Below are positions 56,745 through 64,000 of a stretch of DNA of 64,000 nucleotides, piece by piece (position 1 is the first letter of the stretch; every line of letters begins with the position of its first letter). The notes below the pieces were generated by a model. The model did no database searches, was not told where the DNA came from, and was given only the letters and a program-made list of their open reading frames with translations. Both the position numbers and the translations under genes were made by a program. Origin of the DNA: Brachypterus glaber (taxonomy: Eukaryota > Arthropoda > Insecta > Coleoptera > Kateretidae). The DNA is taken from the NCBI GenBank assembly GCA_958510825.1, contig OY294046.1, forward strand, positions 8,258,049 through 8,322,048, read 5' to 3'.

Positions 56745-57785
56745 ATTTGAAATAGGGTCGGAAATTTTAACAGATGATTCTACATCATAAAATATCACAA
56801 AAAGTTCCTATAAACATATGTCTAAAAATGCGTCATAAGGGAGCTACGCCCCTTTGAAAGTGGCTAAAAAAATCGATTTTTATTTAATAACTCAGGAACC
56901 CTTTGAGATATATCAACGAGGTTTTGCACGTCAACTAATTCTACCAAGGCCCGTTTTTATGTGTTATTTTCGTGTACTTATTTCAACCAGGGGTGTGCGA
57001 AACGGGGGGGGCTTATCAGTTTTTTGTCCAAAACTTTTTTCTGTGTAACTTCTTTGAAAATTTTTTTTTTGTATATGATTCCTCAGGTCAAAATACATAA
57101 AAAAGGTACTCTTGTTGTAATACTGTAGGATTAACCGTTTGCGGGAAAAATTCATTTGAAGGTGAAATTCCACGGTTCGAGGACTAAAAATTAAATACTA
57201 AAATGTTGAAAACCAAAATTTTAATGATGCAGGGTGAATGTATATCAAAAACTAAGAAAACACCTCATATACAGTTACTTCCAAAAATCAATCCTAAGGG
57301 AGCTATGCATACCATGGTCTCCTAAAAATGCACCGTTTTTAAAGGGTCATACTTTTTTTAGTTTTTGATGTAGAATCACACACATCATTGAAATGTTGGT
57401 TTTTAACATTTCAGTATTTAATTTGTCGTCTTCACGACGTGAAATTTCACTTTCAATTTTTCTCCAAAAAGGTTAATCGTACAGTATTACAAGTGTACAT
57501 TTTTTATGTATTTTTCCCTAATAAAATTACAAAAAAATTACAAAGATTAAAGTTTGGGACAAACAAGTTACAAGGCACCCCCGTTTCGCAGGCCCCTGGT
57601 TAAAATAAGTTCATGAAAATAACATATGAAGATGGGCTTTATTATAATTAGTTCACAAGCTAAATCTCGTTGCTATATCTCAGAGGGTTCTTGAGTTATT
57701 AAATAAAAACCGATTTTTTTTAGACACTTTCAAAGGGGCTTAGCTCCCTTACGACATATGTTTATAGGAACTTTTTGTCATATTA
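56745..57785. mobile_element. TACACGGTGTA foldback of about 1 kb
   Basis: TACACGGTGTATTTGAAATAG, AAAAAGTTCCTATAAACATA and GGGAGCTACGCCCCTTTGAA are mirrored at 57480-57785 (TTCAAAGGGGCTTAGCTCCC and TTTATAGGAACTTTTT). The right-hand outermost bases are lost. The frames inside are arm sequence. Confidence 0.72.
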
Positions 57786-58415
57786 AAAATAAAGCGTGTA
57801 CATTGTATTATAATTATTAATGAAAATTTAGTGTAGATTTAAGTTCTGGCCCTATACGTGAGCGAGAATCAATTTTCAGAGTATCTTTTTACGAAATTCT
57901 GAGCGCTCTCTCTCTAGTGTGCATTCGCTTTTTACATTTAGCGGAAATAAAAGGAACTTATGGCAGGATGTTTTACGTCGCACATTTAAGTCTATTGTCA
58001 ACGAACCGATTTCGCGCAAAAATACCTCAAAAATCGTAATTTTAAGGTAGTTCTACCTATTTGAAACTGATGACATTTCTTGCATTTTCAGCAGATTGTC
58101 CATCTGGCTTTCGCATTTTAGAAAATCGCTAGAAGGCATATAAAGATCATTTTAAATAGACTTAGAAAACTAGAAAACCTTCACAAATCGTCATAAAATA
58201 CAGCCTATTACCTCACAAATGTAAACACCTTTTTGTTGAAACATTGCAAGAGATCGCCCCCTATATTCGCATTGCACTCGAGCGCAAAAGATCAACTATA
58301 ATAGTTTGCTCTTTTTTTTTCGCTTGGTAAGATTTTTTTTTCAAAAAACTTTTTGCTATAACTCGCTTATTATTTTTTTAGTACAGATTTCACTTTCCCC
58401 CTAATGACTAATATT
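57786..58415. other. No gene recognised
   Basis: Mixed composition around 57830-58280. I see no motif, splice-flanked open stretch or terminal repeat. Confidence 0.35.
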
Positions 58416-58703
58416 GGGAGGATTGGTGTAGTGGTCTACCGCCTCTGTACATGACAAGTCTACTACAACTAGCGTGAGTTCGATTCTCACTGGCGCCGAT
58501 TTGCCTTTTTCAGTTAATTAATAATTGAAATTTGGCGAAGGCGTAAGTGAAGCGGACACTCCCTATAAAAACTGGTTCGAAAGTCAGTATAAGCCGGTGG
58601 TTCCCTCTACTATTAGCTCACACAAGTCCTGGACTTAGGGAATTCCTAATTAGGTAGAATAGTACGAGGTTAAACAAACAAACGAACAAACAAACAAACA
58701 AAC
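58416..58703 (+). mobile_element. tRNA-derived SINE, copy 2
   Basis: The head carries TGGTGTAGTGG (58424-58434, A-box-like) and the perfect five-pair T-arm GTGAG-TTCGATT-CTCAC (58474-58490, B-box). These are the internal pol III promoter elements. Acceptor-stem pairing is absent, so this is not a tRNA gene. The body continues with TTTGGCGAAGGCGTAAGTGA and CACAAGTCCTGGACTTAGGG, and the tail is (AAAC)n. No flanking duplication is obvious. Confidence 0.88.
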
Positions 58704-60016
58704 TATAGATTTAACCAAAAATTACAAACATAAATAAAACTGTCCCATGCGAAAAATACTAAAAACTACAAGTGGGTCAATTTGAATCGTTCACCCTGTA
58801 TATTAGTTCAATAGAAAATAGTTCACTATTACTTATTGCATTGGATTAAAAACAGTATTTGAACAATGTAAAAAATCAAACCTACCTTTCTTTGTGCATG
58901 TTGCAGAACGTGAGATAAAATCTGTTCGTATCACAATAGGCTCATGAGTTTAGTAGTTTACAGTTTTCGCATCTAAGGAATATTAACACAAATTTACGGT
59001 TAATCTACAACGTTATTTTAATCATTCAGTTTTTCCAAAAATCCATGAAAAATGATCTGACAACAAAAAATAAATCAAAAAATATTTTTTTAATATCCAA
59101 AAAAAAAAAAAAAGAAAACATGTTTAAGAAACGTTTTGACTTTTTGCGGCAGTATTAATTGCGAGTTATACCTACAAAGTTAAAATTAGAAAAAAAAAGT
59201 CTAAAAAGTGAAATTCCGCGGTATAATAATAGATGAGCACTGGTAGTGGACCATACTTTCAAAACACTGTCATAAAGGCTCACTGGGTTTTGTTTAGTTT
59301 ACTTTTTTCGCATCTTAGGAAACACATTATGCTTAATTTACGACGTTAATTTAAACATTTTCTGTTGCTTTTTTCCGAAAAATCCATAAAAACTATTTAA
59401 ATATCTAAATTCACAAAGTTATACAATTTTTTTTCTAATTTGAATGTACTTAGGCAAAAACTCAAGTAAAAATTCTAGTTCTTTAGGGGTTATTTGGATC
59501 CACGATGATTTAACTTTAAACTTAACTCTTTAACTTGAACTCAAGATAATTCCAGCTTTAAAGTTGGTGCAAGTCACAGAAATAATCTTTTTTGCATTAA
59601 AAACATTAATTAACTAGGGGAAAATAAAATGGTCAAAATGGAAAATGGAAAACGATGCTATTTATATAATAATTTTAAAATAAAATTAAAAGTATTGGCG
59701 AATTTCTTTATTATATATTGATGATGTATTTCGTAATATATTTTGTGATTTATGGACTATTATTTTTGATGCTACGACGATCATCGATGATGAATGTCTA
59801 TAGACATTCATCATTGGTATTATAAATAAGTATACTCATATATAATAGATATATTTCTACGTTATACAATTGTATAATTCAATATTAGGAAGTAATATTA
59901 ACTGCAATGATTTAAACATTAAATATAAATACTTTAAATGCACTAGTTTTTTTTGACACTGCATTCCAAACCGGATTTACTGATTTTTTTACACTAGGCA
60001 ATAGATAAAATAACCT
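58704..60016. repeat. Unassigned; decayed direct repeat of about 330 bp
   Basis: TCATGAGTTTAGTAGTTTAC..TTTTCGCATCTAAGGAA..AACGTTATTTTAA (58945-59035) recurs in decayed form at 59275-59365. No gene recognised. Confidence 0.45.
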
Positions 60017-60187
60017 ATAAACTTGAAATTTTGCACGTACATTGAGTATCCCCCACGAAATGAGAAAAATCTGAACTTGACCTCCTACCTCCCCTATCCC
60101 CACTGGGGAAAAATTATTAAACAAATTCCTAGAATAGCTAGAAACTTGAAATTTAGTACCTGCATGTGCACAGAGTATCCCCCACAA
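60017..60187. repeat. Degenerate direct repeat around GAGTATCCCCCAC
   Basis: ACTTGAAATTTTGCACGTAC...GAGTATCCCCCAC at 60022 recurs at about 60146-60184, roughly 128 bp on. The frames on either strand are not genes. Confidence 0.6.
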
Positions 60188-61018
60188 CCCTACCCCCCAA
60201 TTCTAAAAATTGAAAAATTAATTTAAAAATTGAAAAAAATATTAAAATTTTAAAAATATCTAAAAATTAAAAAATAACTATAAAATTTAAAAAAAAATAT
60301 TAAACAAGGTTAGTAAAGAGAGAGCTGATTAAGTTTTTTATTTAATCCTTGCAAAGAACAATCTTCACGGTTAGTCTATTATAAAATAGGATTGACCATG
60401 TTTCGCCCAGATTTTGTAACTTCATCAGGGCAATCCGGTCCTTTATTTATTTATTTATGCAGGGCTTGTTAAATACTAGCAACAGTTAAAATCGATAAGA
60501 GAATGTTACAAAGCTCATTAAACCAAAGCCAAAATAAAAGTTTTACTGAATGGCAGTTTTAGTCAAAAAGTTTTTGGACGCTTTTGTGAATGCTCGTTTG
60601 TTTGAGGGGGATTGTTCTCTGAGACAATGGACAGATGGCAACCCCATTAATATTCAACATAATTTGCATGTATTAACAGATGTTTTCTTAAATTATATAA
60701 CTCTAGTTACGGTGCAGTTTTAATAAAGTGAATTGTAATGATTTGTACATGTTACGGTTAATCGTTTTTTTTTTACGTGCACTCACATAATAAGCCAGGG
60801 ACGTTTTACGTGAAACAAAACCTCGCGGTCGCGGCTGATATGATCGCATTACTTGACTTTGGCAAACTGACTGCTGAACTAACTCTACAGGTATATCAAC
60901 TCCCACTGCTGAAATTGTCTGTCTCTTTCGTACTTTGGTTGCGCAATTTCGGCCTCTTTGTTTAAAACACCAGGAGGCACAGTTGCAGAGTACGTTAAAC
61001 GTGTACTCCCTCCAGCAA
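60188..61018. other. Unassigned, G+C-richer at 60775-61015
   Basis: CCTGATGAAGTTACAAAATC followed by GGGCGAAACATGG (minus strand, about 60435-60380) resembles a word common at retroelement ends. Short overlapping frames at 60703-60965 have no recognised motif. Confidence 0.35.
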
Positions 61019-62021
61019 GGACCGTTATAGCCGTTATGGAGTTATACAAGGGGGTTTTACAGGCATGTACATCGGCCCGAGGTCGAGAATCCTTGGCCAG
61101 AAGAAAAGTTTAAAAAAATATATAACAAAATGAAAAATCTTTTTTCAAAAACAGCTATTTTTGAAAAAAGAGTTTTTATTTTGTTATATTTTTGAAAAAA
61201 GGATTTTTATTTTGTTATATTCTTTTTAAACTTTTCTATCTGGCTAAGGATTCTCGACCTCGGGCCGATGTACCCCAGACAGCACAAAGATGACTTAAAG
61301 AGATCTTAAAGATGTCGTAGCTCGTCATTCAAGACGTCTTAAGAACGTCGGTTTTCGCCGTATATGCATCTTAAAGACGTCTTAACGACGTCGTATGTTA
61401 CAAAAGGTAACGTCTTTAAGACATCTTTTTTAAGACGCCTTACTGACGCCTTGCACAGGCAACTTTACAACATAATAGCCCCTCCCATTTACGTTGCTAG
61501 GTACAGTCGTATTGATATAAAAAGCGTAATAAGAATTAGAATCAGAGGTAATTTGTTTGTCAAAAAAAAAATCTTAAAAAAAATGTGATTTTTAAATTTG
61601 TTTTTTTTTTTGTTTTGAAATTTTTTTTTTCAATTTTTTTTTTTTTGAAAATTTCTTTTTTGATTTTTTTTCCTAAAAAAATAAAAAAATTTTTTTTGTT
61701 TTTAAAAAAAGATCTTTAAAAAATGGTATTTTTTTAATAGTTGATTGTGTTTCATTTATTTTAAGCAATGAGTATCGAAGTTAAGACGTCTTGTACCGAT
61801 ACTTAAAAGACATCTTATAGACATAATAATCATATATCTTTTAAACATCCCTAAAAAGAAGTCCATAAGATATCCTTTTAATGTCTTTAGGCTCCCAGAC
61901 ATAATTAAGATCTAAAAAAGACGTCTTTAAAATATCATGTGTTGTCTGGGACATGTCTGTAAAACCCCCCCTGTATTATACAGGGGGGTTATATATAACT
62001 ACATAACGGCTATAACGGTCC
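61019..62021. repeat. Large palindrome split by a CCCAGACAGC element
   Basis: GGACCGTTATAGCCGTTATGG, GGGGGTTTTACAGGCATGT and GTACATCGGCCCGAGGTCGA pair with their complements at 61252-61273 and 61951-62021. The inner hairpin (61068-61273) has T/A-rich arms. Removing 61274-61950 plus one AC restores continuous symmetry. Confidence 0.85.
61274..61950. mobile_element. CCCAGACAGCACA element
   Basis: CCCAGACAGCACA and TGTGTTGTCTGGG are terminal, with AC on both sides (61272-61273 and 61951-61952). Both halves are rich in GACGTCTT/AAGACGTC words. Homopolymer-rich centre. No transposase. Confidence 0.85.
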
Positions 62022-62035
62022 TATGGTCCAAATTT

Positions 62036-62400
62036 AAAGTGTTTAGCTCGAAGCGTTCTGAAGTTATCGTGGTCGAAAATTTCCCAGCAGACAGAGAGAC
62101 AGACCGACAGACAGATTTTATTACAGAAATAATATTTTTTGGATATAAAATTTAGAGAACCGAAAAAAAGCAATAAAAAAATTTCATATTTTTTTTCTAA
62201 CACAAGACTTTCCGCAATATTCAAAAAATTATTTTTTTTGAAAAGCGTTTTTTTATAGTTTTACTCTCCTTACAAAAAAAAAATTGTCGGTCGGTCCGCG
62301 GATCTGTCCGGGAAATTTTAAATTTGTGAACACGATAACTCAAGAATGCTTTTAGCTAAAGACTTTTAATTTGAACCGTACGTTTCTTATCCAAAGTTCT
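62036..62400. repeat. Two opposed copies of the CACGATAACTC repeat
   Basis: CGTTCTGAAGTTATCGTGGTC with GACAGACCGACAGACAG (62055-62120) is in reverse orientation. GTCGGTCGGTCCGCGG with GTGAACACGATAACTCAAGA (62286-62349) is forward. Both match 15585-15780. Confidence 0.62.
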
Positions 62401-62737
62401 AGGCTAGGATTGTTTTTGCTAAAAATCAGTGTGGGCAAGGGGATAAAATGGGATGAAAACAATTCTTTAAAAAAAATTAGAAATTTTTAATTTTTTTATT
62501 TATTTATTTTTTTTTATTTTTTCGTTATAATGATAATAACGGATCAATCAAAAAAAATCCCTACAGGAAAAGTATTATTTTTTTGGCAGCAGTATTTTTA
62601 AATCAACTTGTAAAATCTATAACCTTATACTTACTTTAAGCGACAGGTCGTTTTTATCACGAGTACACAAATTACTTCACTGTAACGGTACCGGGAGTTA
62701 TACCGGGTCACTGCAGTTAGCTCGCCGATCGAAAATC

Positions 62738-62895
62738 ATGGGAAACGTTTTCACAAAAAAGCTAATCCAGCGTTCCCACGGATATTCTTTTCCTGGACAA
62801 CTTCAGGACTTCTTACAAACGTTCAAGATTAAAATACTGCTGTCAACGAAAGAATCCACTCCCATTATACAGAGCGGTCCAAAAGTCCTCCTAAT
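62738..62895 (+). other. Short open stretch of coding-like composition, unassigned
   Basis: The ATG lies in a favourable context (AAAATCATGG) and opens about 52 codons, MGNVFTKKLIQRSHGYSF..., before running into transposon sequence near 62896. No domain is recognised. It may be a first exon, a retroelement gag scrap or chance. Confidence 0.2.
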
Positions 62896-64000
62896 TAAGA
62901 TGTCTTTTAAGTATCCCCAGGTAGCAAGGGATGTTATATTACAAGAAATTAACATCACTTTTGGGTGTATTTTTAAACTAAATCATAACATCACATAATA
63001 TTGAAAAATAACATGTATTTAACATCACATTTGCAACGTAACACGTGTGACGTGACAACCATGTTATTAAATAACAAATATTTAGCAACGCTGTGAATAT
63101 ATCGCATGTCACATATTAACGTGGATTTCACGTGAATGTCATGTTATTTTGCTTCTCACCGACGTTCGAAGCAAAAAAATCGATATAAGATGATGTTGAT
63201 AGAGTAAATTATTATAAGGAAATTGTATACACATTATACGATTTCCAATGGATAGGGGGCTCTGCCGGGCTTCCCAAGACCACGGACACGGATTAAAGGA
63301 ATATATTCTCCGCTTAATCTGCAATATCGTATTTAGAATCTATCTGTTTCAATCTGTGTTTGTTTCAATTACTGATTGATTTTAAATCCGATTTTTTTTA
63401 TATGCTTATAGCGTTTTTAATGGTTTTATTTAGAAAAAGCTAATATCCTAGGATATTATTTAAATATTAAAGTACCAGTAACGGCATCCAAAAGATATTA
63501 GATATAACAGGAATGTGTATTTATGATGTCACAAACACGTTATTTTCGGGATGTCAATGTGTGATGTTATTAGGGGCGGACTTAGGACATCCCCACCATG
63601 CTACATTGTTGTTAAATGAGACTACAATCTTAACATCACATGTCACATATTAACGTGGCTTTCACGTGAATGTCATGTTATTTTGCTACCTGGGTCGGTA
63701 CAAGACGTCTTAACTTCGATACTTATCGCTAAAAATAAATTAACCACAATCAACTATTAAAAAAAATACCATTTTTTTAAGATCTTTTTTTTTAAACAAA
63801 TTGAATTTTTTTTTTCATTTTTATTAATTTTCTTTTTACGAAAAACGAAAAAATAAAAAAAAAATAAAAAAATAAAAAAATAAAAAAAAAATCACATTCT
63901 TTTAAGATTTTTTTGACAAACAAATTACTTCTCATTCTAATTCTTATTACGCTTTTTATATAAATACGACCGTACCTAGCAACGTAAATGGGAGGGGGTA
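62896..64000 (-). mobile_element. Inverted partial CCCAGACAGC-family element, split
   Basis: AGATGTCTTTTAAGTATC (62898-62915) and TCGGTACAAGACGTCTTAAC (63695 onward) are the reverse complement of 61775-61815, interrupted by the CCCAGGTAGC element. It continues past the window end with TAGCAACGTAAATGGGAGG, matching 61485-61500. Confidence 0.78.
62916..63694 (-). mobile_element. CCCAGGTAGC element, copy 3 (inverted)
   Basis: CCCAGGTAGCAAGGGATG to CATGTTATTTTGCTACCTGGG, with TC on both sides (62914-62915 and 63695-63696). Reverse orientation to copies 1 and 2 and very similar to copy 1 throughout. Confidence 0.87.

Noticed and set aside
58416..58497. A tRNA gene.
   Set aside because: A-box and T-arm are good, but acceptor-stem and anticodon-arm pairing are missing and the sequence continues into a shared body with a tail, as in a SINE.

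Overview
The window looks like nuclear DNA from an arthropod, most likely an insect with a large, transposon-rich genome. It is strongly A+T-rich and nearly devoid of long reading frames. It is packed with foldback (MITE-like) DNA elements, decayed non-LTR retrotransposons and a tRNA-derived SINE. Coding sequence, where present, is split by introns with normal GT/AG borders. There are no operons, ribosome-binding sites or CRISPR arrays. I cannot name the species.

Only one ordinary gene is well supported. Two consecutive exons on the minus strand (43981-43786 and 42880-42005) have matching splice phases and encode the C-terminal part of a coiled-coil protein I do not recognise. Its upstream exons are not recognisable here. 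The terminal exon lies between two arms of an inverted repeat of about 0.7 kb (41161-41929 and 43059-43772), one in the last intron and the other just past the stop codon.

The rest is layered mobile DNA. From 1 to 10 kb: a LINE remnant split by a 5'-CCCAG element, TA-flanked CCCTAG and GAGGAAA foldbacks, and a second LINE remnant (8184-6858, minus). From 11 to 14.5 kb: an element whose left part is a fourfold, nearly identical 639-bp tandem array. From 16 to 34 kb: large foldbacks, several nested with readable target-site duplications, and an unexplained G+C-richer island at 31.2-31.8 kb. From 35 to 39 kb: a tandem segmental duplication of about 1.76 kb. From 41 to 44 kb: the gene. From 44 to 64 kb: further copies of the same families, LINE fragments, two SINE copies and a chain of nested insertions.

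The most notable pattern is a set of at least four foldback families sharing 5'-CCCAG...CTGGG-3' termini. Six of seven readable insertions are flanked by a 2-bp duplication with no fixed sequence. The insertion order can be read directly in several places (LINE, then CAGGG foldback, then CCCAGGTAGC element; palindrome, then CCCAGACAGC element; CACTGCC element, then CACGG foldback).
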